From contig CANLUC010000004.1 in the NCBI GenBank assembly GCA_947494195.1, forward strand, positions 58,188 to 122,187: a stretch of DNA of 64,000 nt, written 5' to 3'. Under the pieces are notes generated by a model. It did not search any database and was not told the DNA's origin. It saw only the letters and a list, made by a program, of their open reading frames with translations. Positions 16,407 to 24,374 of this stretch are shown here, piece by piece. The stretch's first letter is position 1. Every line of letters begins with the position of its first letter. This DNA comes from an uncultured Nesterenkonia sp. GTDB taxonomy: Bacteria; Actinomycetota; Actinomycetes; Actinomycetales; Micrococcaceae. A program made the position numbers and the translations under genes.

Positions 16407-17146
16407 GGGTTCTCCCGCAGCACGGAGCCGAAGCTGCGTCCCAGCTGCTCCTCGGTGAGCACATCCTCGGGGAGTCCCGAGGCCAGCACGCGCTGGTGCA
16501 GCAGCACCACCTCGTCGGCAAGCTCGGCGACCCCCGCGAGGTGGTGGGTGGAGATGACCACCGTGGTGTCGGACTCATCGCGCAAAGCCTTGAGCACTGT
16601 GCTGATCAGCTGCTCCGAGCCGCGGTCGACTCCGGCGAAGGGCTCGTCCAGGAGCATCAGCGGCGAGCGTTGTGCGATCGCCCGCGCCAGGAAGGCCCGC
16701 TTGCGCTGCCCTCCGGAGAGCTCCCCGATTCCCCGCCGACGCAGCTCGGTCAGCCCGACCTGCTCCAGCGCCTCATCGCAGGCGAGGCGGTCCGCCGGTC
16801 GGGTGCGGCGGGTCAGTCCCATGTGACCGTAGCGTCCCATCATCACGACCTGTTCCACGCTGATCGGGAAGCTGGCGTCGACCTGTTCATGCTGCGGGAC
16901 ATAGCTGACCTGGTTGCGGCGTCGCGCTTTGGCGGGTTCGAGTCCGAAGAGCCGGACGCTGCCGGCGCTGGGACGGTGCAGTCCGAGCAGCGACTTGAAC
17001 AGCGTGGACTTGCCCGATCCGTTCGCGCCGAGCAGGGCGCAGATGCTGCGGCGGGGCACGGTGATGGACACCGACTCCAGCGCGCGCACCCCGGGATATC
17101 CAGCGCTCAGCTCGCTGACGACGACGGCGGCCGGCTCCCCGGTCAT
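16403..17146 (-). CDS. mntC: Manganese ABC transporter ATP-binding protein
   Basis: A 247-residue ABC ATPase with Walker A GANGSGKST near residues 38-46, signature ELSGGQRKRAFLARAI, Walker B LMLLDEPFAGVD and H-loop VISTHH. It energises import by the adjacent permease. The start overlaps the binding-protein gene by four bases (17143-17146), so translation is coupled. Confidence 0.94.
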   Translation of the reverse strand: MTGEPAAVVVSELSAGYPGVRALESVSITVPRRSICALLGANGSGKSTLFKSLLGLHRPSAGSVRLFGLEPAKARRRNQVSYVPQHEQVDASFPISVEQVVMMGRYGHMGLTRRTRPADRLACDEALEQVGLTELRRRGIGELSGGQRKRAFLARAIAQRSPLMLLDEPFAGVDRGSEQLISTVLKALRDESDTTVVISTHHLAGVAELADEVVLLHQRVLASGLPEDVLTEEQLGRSFGSVLRENP

Positions 17147-18177
17147 CGCTGTGCCCCTTCGATGATGAGGTCAAGGTCATGCTGGAGCAGCTCGAGATAG
17201 CTGGGCGCGGGTCCTTCGGCCTCAGTGACGGAGTCCACGTGCAGCGGCTCGCTGAGCTGCGCGTCGGTGGACTCGGCGACCTGCTGCTGGGCCGCATCGT
17301 TCACCGTGGACTCGCAGAACACCGTCGGGACCTGGTTCTCGGCGACATAACGGATCTGGGCCTCCACCTGTTGCGGGCTTCCCTGGTCCTCGGCATTGAG
17401 CGGCCAGAGGTAGTGCTCACTGAGTCCGAGATCCTGCGCGAGGTAGCTGAACGCCCCTTCGCAGCTCACCAGGTGGACCGGACCGGAGGCCTGCAGCGGC
17501 TCCAGCTGTTCGGCCGCCTCCTGCCAGATGCGCCGGATCTCACCGCGGTAGTCCTCGGCGTTCTTCGCAAATGTGGCGGCATCCTTCGGGGAGAGCTCGC
17601 TGAGCGCGGCTTCGATGTTGTCCACGTAGATCATCGCCTGGGCCGGGGACATCCACGCATGGGGGTTCACCGGCAGATCCTCCTGCTCCGGGTCCTCCGC
17701 GTCGTCCTCCGCGTCGTCGTTCGCGGGCTCGGTGGATGGGGGGTAGGCGGATGCAGGGTCGGCGGCACCGGGCAGCCGCGTCACCGGGAGGGTGTGGACG
17801 CCCTCGGAGACCATGAGCACCTCGGCGGAGGTGTGGGTCAGGAACTGCTCGTACCAGGCCTCCAGTCCCAGACCGTTGAAGAGGATCAGATCCGCCTCTG
17901 CGGTGTCGCGGAGATCCCCGGGGGTGGGAGAGTACTCGTGGACCTCCGCCCCGGGCGGGGTGATGCTACGCGTATCCACCCGATCTCCGCCCACGGCGGA
18001 GGCCATGTCTTCGATCACGGAGAAGCTGGCGAGGACCACGGGCAGATCACTCGCCTCGCCCGCGTCGGCTCCCTGCTGCTGGGTTCCCTGTGCCGTGGAA
18101 TCCGCGGGCGCGCAGCCACTGAGCAGCAGCACCAGCACGAGGCCGCTGACGCTCGGCGAAAGAGGGGTTCTGCGCAT
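17143..18177 (-). CDS. mntA: Manganese-binding lipoprotein, cluster A-I solute-binding protein
   Basis: A 344-residue lipoprotein with lipobox LLSGC (Cys22). The probable metal ligands match the PsaA/MntC manganese type: His in AEVHEYSP, His in NPHAWMSP, Glu in SCEGAFSYL and Asp in HVDSVTEAEG. Zinc-type proteins usually have His at the third site. An acidic loop lies between the first two ligands (NDDAEDDAEDPEQED). ATG 18177 is chosen over GTG 18201 because the latter lies inside the operator. A -10-like CATACT six bases upstream suggests a leaderless mRNA. Confidence 0.92.
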   Translation of the reverse strand: MRRTPLSPSVSGLVLVLLLSGCAPADSTAQGTQQQGADAGEASDLPVVLASFSVIEDMASAVGGDRVDTRSITPPGAEVHEYSPTPGDLRDTAEADLILFNGLGLEAWYEQFLTHTSAEVLMVSEGVHTLPVTRLPGAADPASAYPPSTEPANDDAEDDAEDPEQEDLPVNPHAWMSPAQAMIYVDNIEAALSELSPKDAATFAKNAEDYRGEIRRIWQEAAEQLEPLQASGPVHLVSCEGAFSYLAQDLGLSEHYLWPLNAEDQGSPQQVEAQIRYVAENQVPTVFCESTVNDAAQQQVAESTDAQLSEPLHVDSVTEAEGPAPSYLELLQHDLDLIIEGAQR

Positions 18178-18183
18178 GCCGCC

Positions 18184-18213
18184 AGTATGGTTTAGGCACA
18201 CCTAAAACTGCAA
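18184..18213 (-). promoter_or_regulatory. mnt operon promoter with an embedded MntR/DtxR-type operator
   Basis: On the reverse strand -35 TTGCAG (18208-18213), an 18-base spacer and -10 CATACT (18184-18189). The spacer contains TTTAGGTGTGCCTAAA (18191-18206), whose half-sites TTTAGG and CCTAAA are perfectly inverted. A repressor bound there would block RNA polymerase. The predicted start is the A of ATG 18177. Confidence 0.75.
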
Positions 18214-18260
18214 GTGGAACGGGTGCTGCGGAGTTCAGGGGGCTGCTGGTGGTGCCGAGT

Positions 18261-19073
18261 TCAGAAGGGAGCGGGGTGATCAGCCGCAAGAGCCCCCAAG
18301 GCGGCATCGTGCAGGAGACCGTTGGTGGCCAGGCCATTGCTGCCGGTGCACCCGGGCTCGCCGTCCAGCGAGGTGAAGACGCCGCCGGCTTCCCGGACGA
18401 TCGGGACCAGGGCCGCCATGTCGTGCAGGTTCAGCTCCGGTTCGGCGGCCATGTCGACCTGGCCTTCCGCGACCATGCAGTAGGACCAGAAGTCACCGAA
18501 GGCGCGAGTGCGCCAGACGGTCTCGGTCAGTTCCAGGAAGTTCTGGCTGCGGCCGATCTTTCGCCAGCCCGCCAGCGAGGAGTAGGAGAAGAAGGCGTCT
18601 TCGAGGGTGGGCACCTTGGAGACCTGCAGCCGCTTGGCCGAGGCGAGCGACTTGCCGGTGTAGGCGCCGCCGTCCTTGGCCGCCCACCACCGTTTGCCCA
18701 GTGCGGGGGCGCTGACCAGACCCACCACGGGTTCGCCCTCATCGACCAGGGCGATCAGGGTGGCCCAGGCGGGGACGCCGCGGATGAAGTTCTTGGTGCC
18801 ATCGATGGGATCGACGATCCATTGCCGGGCTCCGGACCCGGTGGAGCCAAATTCCTCGCCCACCACGGCGTCGCGTCCCCGGGCTCTGCTGAGCTGTCCG
18901 CGGATGAGCTCCTCGGCCTGACGATCCGCCTCGGTGACCGGGGTGAGATCGGGCTTGGTCTCCACCTCGAAGTCCATGGAGGAGAAGAAGGACATCGTCT
19001 TGGCATCTACGGAGTCCGCGATCATATGCGCCAGGCGCAGGTCATCGGTGTAGGCGCTGGTGCTTGAGCTCAT
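18261..19073 (-). CDS. hisN: Histidinol-phosphatase, inositol monophosphatase family
   Basis: A 270-residue metal-dependent phosphatase. Metal ligands lie in VGEEFG (Glu73, Glu74) and DPIDGTKNF (Asp88, Asp91), and a third set lies near RAFGDFWSYCMVAEGQVD. The family hydrolyses small phosphate monoesters. The HisN subtype, which makes histidinol, is inferred from overall resemblance to actinobacterial HisN next to rsgA and aroA. TAGCGT lies six bases before ATG 19073, so this gene is another leaderless candidate. Confidence 0.88.
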   Translation of the reverse strand: MSSSTSAYTDDLRLAHMIADSVDAKTMSFFSSMDFEVETKPDLTPVTEADRQAEELIRGQLSRARGRDAVVGEEFGSTGSGARQWIVDPIDGTKNFIRGVPAWATLIALVDEGEPVVGLVSAPALGKRWWAAKDGGAYTGKSLASAKRLQVSKVPTLEDAFFSYSSLAGWRKIGRSQNFLELTETVWRTRAFGDFWSYCMVAEGQVDMAAEPELNLHDMAALVPIVREAGGVFTSLDGEPGCTGSNGLATNGLLHDAALGALAADHPAPF

Positions 19074-19079
19074 ATCGCC

Positions 19080-19085
19080 ACGCTA
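19080..19085 (-). promoter_or_regulatory. Putative -10 element for a leaderless hisN mRNA
   Basis: On the reverse strand TAGCGT, then GGCGAT, then ATG. No Shine-Dalgarno sequence is possible in the six-base gap. Confidence 0.45.
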
Positions 19086-19121
19086 GCAATGTCCCGGTGC
19101 TCGGAGCGGGATTCGGCAGAC

Positions 19122-20237
19122 TTACGCGCCGAGCCGCTTCTCCGTGGGAGCTTCCTCGGTGCCCGCCATGGAGCTGATCAGTCCGCGCAGCGAGGCCAGC
19201 CGTGCTGGCCCGTGCTCGCCGGCGTGGCCGTCCGCGACCCAGGCGTCCAGGGCGCAGCCACCCTCGGGTGACATGTGGGCGCAACCGGGTTCGCAGTCCA
19301 CGGAGCCCTCGACCAGATCCGAGAACGCGCCGAGCACGTCGTCGGGTGCTACGTGAGCCAGTCCGAAGGTGCGCACCCCGGGGGTGTCGATGATCCAGGA
19401 GTCCCTGGCATCGGCGGCGTCGAGCGACCCGGCGGGCTCCAGGTTCAGCGCCACGGCCGAAGATGAGGTGTGCCGTCCCCGTCCGGTCACTGCGTTGACA
19501 CCACTGGTCGCGCGGTCTGCGCCGGTCAGCGCATTGACCATGGTGGACTTGCCCACCCCGGAGTGTCCGATCATCGCCGTGACGCGACGGGTCAGTGCGG
19601 TGCGCAGCGCCGCCACGGCCTCGGCGTCCAGGGAGGGCTCTCCCGAGGCGGAGCCGGCTGCCTGCTGGGAGACGACCACTTGAAGGTCCAGCTCCGCGTA
19701 GTGACTCATCAGTCCGGCCGGATCCAGCGGGTCCTCGACGAGGTCGGCCTTGGTGACCAGGAGGATCGGGACGATGCCGGCGTCGTAGGCAGCCACCAGC
19801 GCCCGGTCGATGAACCCGGTGCGGGGTGCGGGATCGGCAGCCGCGACCACGATCAGCAGCTGGTCTGCATTGGCCACGATGACTCGCTCGGCGTCGTCGG
19901 TGTCCTCTGCGCTGCGTCGCAGCAGCGTGGAGCGCTCCTCGATGCGGATCAGCCGGGCCAGAGAACCTTCATCACCTGTGGTGTCACCCACCAGGCCGAC
20001 CATGTCGCCGGGAACCACGGGGGTCCTGCGCAGTGCCCGGGCGCGGACTGCAGAGACCACGCGTTCATCGCCTGCAGAGCTTTCCACCCGGACGGTGTAG
20101 CGCCCGCGATCCACGGTGACGACACGTCCCAGCTCCGCGTCGGCGTAGTCGGGGGACTCCTTGGTGCGCGGTCGCGTGCCCTTCCTATTGGGCCGGACCT
20201 TCACGTGGGATTCGTCCCAGTCGGACCAGCGGCTCAC
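19122..20237 (-). CDS. rsgA: Ribosome small-subunit-dependent GTPase RsgA
   Basis: A 371-residue circularly permuted GTPase acting in 30S subunit maturation. An OB-fold is N-terminal, followed by GTPase motifs in permuted order: G4 LVTKADL, G1 GHSGVGKST, G3 DTPGVRTFG. A C-terminal zinc knuckle reads CEPGCAHMSPEGGC. It overlaps aroA by four bases, so it is translated from the same mRNA. Confidence 0.95.
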   Translation of the reverse strand: MSRWSDWDESHVKVRPNRKGTRPRTKESPDYADAELGRVVTVDRGRYTVRVESSAGDERVVSAVRARALRRTPVVPGDMVGLVGDTTGDEGSLARLIRIEERSTLLRRSAEDTDDAERVIVANADQLLIVVAAADPAPRTGFIDRALVAAYDAGIVPILLVTKADLVEDPLDPAGLMSHYAELDLQVVVSQQAAGSASGEPSLDAEAVAALRTALTRRVTAMIGHSGVGKSTMVNALTGADRATSGVNAVTGRGRHTSSSAVALNLEPAGSLDAADARDSWIIDTPGVRTFGLAHVAPDDVLGAFSDLVEGSVDCEPGCAHMSPEGGCALDAWVADGHAGEHGPARLASLRGLISSMAGTEEAPTEKRLGA

Positions 20238-21628
20238 GACTGGCCCTCCGGTGTTCGGTCGATCATCCCGGCCCAGAGTGCGGGGAAGTCCGGCATGGTC
20301 TTCGAGGTGGCCGAGATGTCCTGCACCTCGACGGCGTCGACCACGAGGCCCAGCACTGCGGCGAAGGTCGCCATGCGGTGGTCGGCATAGGTGTGGACGA
20401 GTCCGCCGTGGGTCACGGGGGTGAGGACCTCGAAGCCGTCTGCGGTCTCCTCGGCGGTCCCGCCGAGCCGACGGATCTCGGTGACCAGCGCGGCGATCCT
20501 GTCGGTCTCATGACCGCGCAGGTGTCCGACCGAGGTGAACCGGGTCGGTTCTGCGCACAACGCCGCCAGCGCTGCCACGGTGGGGGTCAGTTCAGCGGTG
20601 CCGTCCACGGTGCCCGGGCTGCGCAGCGAACCGCCGCGCACGCTCAGCGTGACCGTGGCGTCGGTCTCGGGGTGTTCGGTCACGGATGCGCCGAAGGCGG
20701 GCAGCAGCTCGGTCCAGCGTCGCCCGATCTGCGTGGAGTGCTTCGGCCAGCCGCGCATGCTCACCTCGCCGCCGGTGACCGCCGCGGCGCAGAGGAACGG
20801 GCCTGCGTTGGAGAGGTCCGGCTCCACTCGCACGGTGAAGCTCTCGATCGGTCCTGGTTCCACCTTCCAGGTGTGCAGCGCCGGTGAGCTCACCTCGATG
20901 CCCACCTGGCTGAGGACCTTGCAGGTCATCTCGACGTGTTCGAGGGAGGGGACTGCGTCACCGGCGTGGCGCAGCGTCAGCCCGTGCGGCATCCGGGCCG
21001 CGGCGAGCATCAGCCCGGAGACGAACTGGGAGGAGGCGGAGGCGTCCATCGTGATGGTGTCGCCGGTGATGCCGGTCGGCGCGTGGATGGTGAAGGGCAG
21101 GCTGCCTTCCTCGCCACGTTCTGGTGCGCCGTCGCCGGTGACCTCGACGCCGAGGTCACGCAGCGCATGCAGCACCGCACCCATGGGGCGGGCGCGCGCG
21201 CCGGGATCGCCGTCGAAGTGCACGCGCTGACCGGTCAGTGCGGCCACGGCGGGGAGGAAGCGCATCACGGTGCCGGCCAGTCCGCAGTCGATGCGTGGTT
21301 CCGTCGACTCTGCATCAGGGGTCGGCTCGTCGAGGTCCGGGATCGGCGAGATGCGGACCGCGGCGACCCCGCTGCGCTCCCAGTCGTGGATGTGCTCCAC
21401 GCCCGCACCCAGCTGTTCCAGGGCGGCGAGCATGAGCTGGGAGTCCCGAGAGTGCAGGGGATTGATGACCACGCTGGGTCCCTGGGCCAGTGCCGCCAGC
21501 AGCAGGTACCGGTTCGTCAGAGACTTGGAGGCAGGAACGGTCACCTCAGCGCGCAGCGGTGCCCCCGCCCGTGGCGCTGGCCACGGCTGCGGGGGCACCG
21601 TTGATGCGTGTGAAGATGTGGTGGTCAC
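20234..21628 (-). CDS. aroA: 3-phosphoshikimate 1-carboxyvinyltransferase (EPSP synthase)
   Basis: A 464-residue shikimate-pathway enzyme that joins phosphoenolpyruvate to shikimate-3-phosphate. Diagnostic segments are PASKSLTNRYLLLAALA, LAGTVMRFLPAVAAL (the LxxAGTxxRF region), DASASSQFVSGLMLAA and GHLRGHETDRIAAL, with DHRMATF near the C-terminus. It starts with GTG eleven bases after the doxX-like gene. It forms an operon with rsgA and is followed by hisN. Confidence 0.96.
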   Translation of the reverse strand: MTTTSSHASTVPPQPWPAPRAGAPLRAEVTVPASKSLTNRYLLLAALAQGPSVVINPLHSRDSQLMLAALEQLGAGVEHIHDWERSGVAAVRISPIPDLDEPTPDAESTEPRIDCGLAGTVMRFLPAVAALTGQRVHFDGDPGARARPMGAVLHALRDLGVEVTGDGAPERGEEGSLPFTIHAPTGITGDTITMDASASSQFVSGLMLAAARMPHGLTLRHAGDAVPSLEHVEMTCKVLSQVGIEVSSPALHTWKVEPGPIESFTVRVEPDLSNAGPFLCAAAVTGGEVSMRGWPKHSTQIGRRWTELLPAFGASVTEHPETDATVTLSVRGGSLRSPGTVDGTAELTPTVAALAALCAEPTRFTSVGHLRGHETDRIAALVTEIRRLGGTAEETADGFEVLTPVTHGGLVHTYADHRMATFAAVLGLVVDAVEVQDISATSKTMPDFPALWAGMIDRTPEGQS

Positions 21629-21639
21629 GGCGCTGAGGT

Positions 21640-22296
21640 TCAGGCTCCGACCTTCTTCTTGGCGCCCTGGGCGGACTTCTTCGCACCCTTGGAGGCGTTG
21701 TTGATCGCCTTCAGCGCGTCACGCTCGGCGCGCTGGAAGTTCTTCTTGGCGTTCTTCTCGAAGTCGCGGACCTTCTTGGTGGCGCCGTTGCCGAAGTCGT
21801 CGGCCCACTTGAAGGTCTTGTCCCCGAACTGGGCGCCCTTCTTGCGGGTGTTCTTCGCCAGGTGCTCGGCGCGCCAGCCCAGTGAGGGCTTGCCGTCGAG
21901 GTCCACCACAGCGAGCCACAGGCCGCCGAGGATCGAGACGTTCTTCAACAGCGTGCTGCGCTGGGCGGTGACGTCGGAGTCGCTCTCGAGTTCAGCAGTG
22001 CGGTACTCGACGTAGCTGTCGAACTTGTGCACACCGGTGAGCATCAGGGCGGCGGCGCGGGGGAACCGGCCGGTGGCCAGGGCGACGCCGGCGACGACCT
22101 CGACTCCACCGAGCACCTGGGTGGTGAGCTTGGGATTGGAGACCAGAGGCTCAGCCTGGGTGACCAGCGAGCCGATCTCCTCCAAGGTGGACTCGATCCT
22201 CGCCGACGCATCATCGGTGTTGCGCAGTCGGTCGACACCGTTGGCGATGAAGCTTGCCCCCAGCAGCGGGCGGGCGAATTTGCGGAGTAGAGACAT
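21640..22296 (-). CDS. DoxX family membrane protein with a basic C-terminal tail
   Basis: 218 residues from ATG 22296, which has AGGAGG seven bases upstream. The longer reading from 22353 has no such site. The DoxX core (about 1-145) begins LLRKFARPLLGASFIANGVDRLR and contains four membrane segments. The last 70 residues are very rich in Lys, Ala and Asn (KKNFQRAERDALKAINNASKG, then AKKSAQGAKKKVGA), resembling a nucleic-acid or membrane-surface binding tail. Function is unknown, although DoxX proteins are often linked to redox or thiol homeostasis. Confidence 0.85.
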   Translation of the reverse strand: MSLLRKFARPLLGASFIANGVDRLRNTDDASARIESTLEEIGSLVTQAEPLVSNPKLTTQVLGGVEVVAGVALATGRFPRAAALMLTGVHKFDSYVEYRTAELESDSDVTAQRSTLLKNVSILGGLWLAVVDLDGKPSLGWRAEHLAKNTRKKGAQFGDKTFKWADDFGNGATKKVRDFEKNAKKNFQRAERDALKAINNASKGAKKSAQGAKKKVGA

Positions 22297-22515
22297 AGTG
22301 TCCTCCTGTAGGAGTGTGGCGCTGAAGCATCGTCCGTGGTCCAATCTACCCAATCCGGCCCGGGACGGGAATCAGCGGCACGAGCCAGGAATGCGGAGCC
22401 CGACGTCGTCGTTGTCCTGGGTATGACGCCGACGACTCTGACTCAACGACGCACCAGCGCTCCAGGCGCGGTGCGGGAACGCTCAGTGGTTCCTCTGCGA
22501 GTAGACTCAGCTGTG

Positions 22516-23169
22516 ATGGAAAAGCCTGCAGCCACCGGCACCGCCCCTGACTCGAGGAGCACGGACTCGAGCAGCGTCGTCGTCGCCGAAGAGACCGAAC
22601 AGCAGCGTCGCGTACGTTTCGAGAGCGAGGCTCTCCAGTACGTGGACCAGCTCTACTCAGCTGCCATGCGGATGACACGAAATCCGCAGGATGCTGAGGA
22701 CCTGGTCCAGGAGGCCTATACCAAGGCGTATTCGGCGTTTCACCAGTACAAGCCCGGCACCAATCTCAAGGCCTGGCTGTACCGGATCCTGACGAACACC
22801 TATATCAACATCTATCGCAAGAAGCAGCGCCAGCCGCAGCAGGCCAACACGGACACCGTGGAGGATTGGCAGATGGCTCAGGCAGCTGAGCACACCTCCT
22901 CCGGGCTGCGCTCTGCCGAGGCAGAGGCGCTCGATCATCTCCCGGATTCAGACGTGAAGGATGCGCTGCAGCAGATCCCCGAAGAGTTCCGCCTGGCGGT
23001 GTACTTCTCCGATGTTGAGGGCTTTGCCTATAAGGAGATCGCCGAGATCCTGAACATTCCCATCGGCACCGTGATGTCACGACTGCACAGGGGCAGAAAG
23101 TTGCTGCGCGAACTGTTGCACGACTACGCCCGTGAACGTGGCTTCAAGAAGCAGGAGGCCAAGAAATGA
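22516..23169 (+). CDS. sigH: RNA polymerase sigma factor SigH/SigR (ECF group)
   Basis: 217 residues from ATG 22516. An in-frame opening extends back to 22336, but that stretch has no SigH resemblance. Sigma region 2 spans [29 protein letters not shown] and [16 protein letters not shown]. Region 4 is [44 protein letters not shown]. This sigma controls thiol-oxidative stress genes in actinobacteria. A TAGACT hexamer eight bases before ATG suggests a very short or absent leader. The stop overlaps the anti-sigma gene by four bases. Confidence 0.94.
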   Translation: MEKPAATGTAPDSRSTDSSSVVVAEETEQQRRVRFESEALQYVDQLYSAAMRMTRNPQDAEDLVQEAYTKAYSAFHQYKPGTNLKAWLYRILTNTYINIYRKKQRQPQQANTDTVEDWQMAQAAEHTSSGLRSAEAEALDHLPDSDVKDALQQIPEEFRLAVYFSDVEGFAYKEIAEILNIPIGTVMSRLHRGRKLLRELLHDYARERGFKKQEAKK

Positions 23170-23507
23170 ACGATCCCGATCTCAGCCCAGCCGCTGGCGT
23201 GAGCCCCGGCAAATGGCTCGATGAGAACTGCAAGGACGGGGACTGCACCGAGACCCAGGTCCGGATGGAGCGGATCTACGAGTACGCCGACGGCGCGCTC
23301 AGCCGCGAAGACATCGGCGAGGTGGAGGCGCACCTGCAGGCCTGCCCGGAGTGCGCCAAGGACTACGACCTGGAGTGCATCATTCGGACCGTGGTGCGAC
23401 GCTCCTGCGCTGAACGCGCCCCTGAGACGCTGAAGGTGACGATTCTGGAGCGGATCAGCCAGATCCGCGTCGAGGCCGGACACGGCCAGGACGAGGAACA
23501 CCGCTGA
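23166..23507 (+). CDS. rshA: Zinc-containing redox anti-sigma factor (RsrA/RshA type)
   Basis: A 113-residue ZAS-domain protein. The ligand pattern is a Cys in DGDCTETQ, then [12 protein letters not shown] (His-x3-Cys-x2-Cys), as in RsrA, whose zinc is released on disulfide formation so that the sigma factor is freed. Two more cysteines ([13 protein letters not shown]) lie in the C-terminal half. It is co-translated with sigH. The annotation as a mycothiol-system anti-sigma factor is by family. Confidence 0.94.
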   Translation: MNDPDLSPAAGVSPGKWLDENCKDGDCTETQVRMERIYEYADGALSREDIGEVEAHLQACPECAKDYDLECIIRTVVRRSCAERAPETLKVTILERISQIRVEAGHGQDEEHR

Positions 23508-23523
23508 CCTGCTGAAGACGACG

Positions 23524-23562
23524 AAAGAACCCCCTGCAGAGCTGCTCTGCAGGGGGTTCTTT
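23524..23562. terminator. Strong hairpin terminator after sigH-rshA
   Basis: A 17-bp perfect stem (AAAGAACCCCCTGCAGA with its complement) and a 5-base loop GCTGC, with T-rich sequence after it on the plus strand and A-rich sequence before it. It can end both sigH-rshA and the leftward bL37 transcript. Confidence 0.9.
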
Positions 23563-23610
23563 GCTTCTGCGCTGTCGCGTCGACCGCGGGAAGGCCTCGG
23601 ACTCCTGAAA

Positions 23611-23685
23611 TCAGGAGTTGGGGCGCTTGCCGTGGTTCGCGTTCTTCTTGCGACGCGCGCTGCGCTTACGTCCACGCTTGCTCAT
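23611..23685 (-). CDS. Ribosomal protein bL37 (24 residues)
   Basis: A 24-codon reading frame with AAAGGAG upstream of ATG 23685. It begins MSKRGRKRSAR and ends NHGKRPNS, about half Lys and Arg. Length and sequence match the small actinobacterial 50S protein bL37 known from mycobacterial ribosomes (MAKRGRKK...NHGKRPN), as recalled from the family and not searched. It lies next to sigH-rshA and is too short for most gene callers. Confidence 0.88.
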   Translation of the reverse strand: MSKRGRKRSARRKKNANHGKRPNS

Positions 23686-23716
23686 GATGAACTCCTTTCG
23701 TCGGCTGGAGTCAATT

Positions 23717-24370
23717 CTAGGCCACCGGCTCTTGGAGCCCTAACCACTGATACCAGCCGCGATGAAGAACAAGCCAGGCCATCAGCCCGTACCCGGCCTG
23801 GCCGGGGAGCCCGCCGTTGGCCGCGAGGTCGCTGCGCCACTGCTCGTGGCTGACCAGGGGTGTATACGAGTCCACGTAGACATGGGAACGGCGGGAGGCC
23901 ACGTCCCGGTAGGCAGCGTTGAGTTCAGAGATCCGCTGGTTCCGCTCGCTGTCCAGAGTGGGCACCGGGCCGATCACCAGGCACCGGATGCCCTCCTGGG
24001 ACGCTCGGTCCAGGATATTGGCCAGGTTCAGCCGCGAGCGGGCAGAGGAGGTTGCGCTGTAGAGGTCCTTGTCGTTCAGCGCGACCACCAGATGACGTTC
24101 TGGTGGCTCCGGGGCGCTTGCCTCGAAGCGCGCCAGCGTCTCGTGCTGCCAGCGCTCCGAAAGTGCCTCGGTGCCCTCCCCGGGCATCGCAAGGACATAG
24201 TGCTCCAGCGCGATGCCTTCGATCGGGGTCTTGGAGATCACGCGACCGAGCCATCCCAGCGCTCGGGGGTCACCGATCCCGGTCAGCAGCTCGTCGCCGA
24301 GGGCCACGATCCGCAGATGACGCCGCGGGCCTATGACGGAGGAACGCAGATCCTGAGTGGTCTCTTCCAT
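23717..24370 (-). CDS. SGNH/GDSL-fold protein with degenerate catalytic residues
   Basis: 217 residues from ATG 24370, five bases after the kgd stop, so probably co-transcribed with kgd. Block I reads IVALGDELLTGIGD, with Glu where GDSL enzymes have the nucleophilic Ser. Block III reads VVALNDKDLYS, keeping Asn. The C-terminal block reads NGGLPGQAGYGLMAW, where the usual His of the Asp-x-x-His pair is missing. The fold assignment is good but ordinary esterase activity is doubtful. The conserved GDPRALGWLGRV after block I may mark a separate subfamily. Confidence 0.75.
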   Translation of the reverse strand: MEETTQDLRSSVIGPRRHLRIVALGDELLTGIGDPRALGWLGRVISKTPIEGIALEHYVLAMPGEGTEALSERWQHETLARFEASAPEPPERHLVVALNDKDLYSATSSARSRLNLANILDRASQEGIRCLVIGPVPTLDSERNQRISELNAAYRDVASRRSHVYVDSYTPLVSHEQWRSDLAANGGLPGQAGYGLMAWLVLHRGWYQWLGLQEPVA

Positions 24371-24374
24371 CAGG

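Noticed and set aside
13848..16826. A 992-residue plus-strand frame
   Set aside because: Antisense to crcB, mntR, mntB and mntC, all of which have clear motifs. The translation is Arg/His/Gly-rich with no family features.
18199..18201. GTG 18201 as the start of mntA
   Set aside because: It lies inside the operator and upstream of the predicted transcription start. ATG 18177 gives a normal lipoprotein signal.
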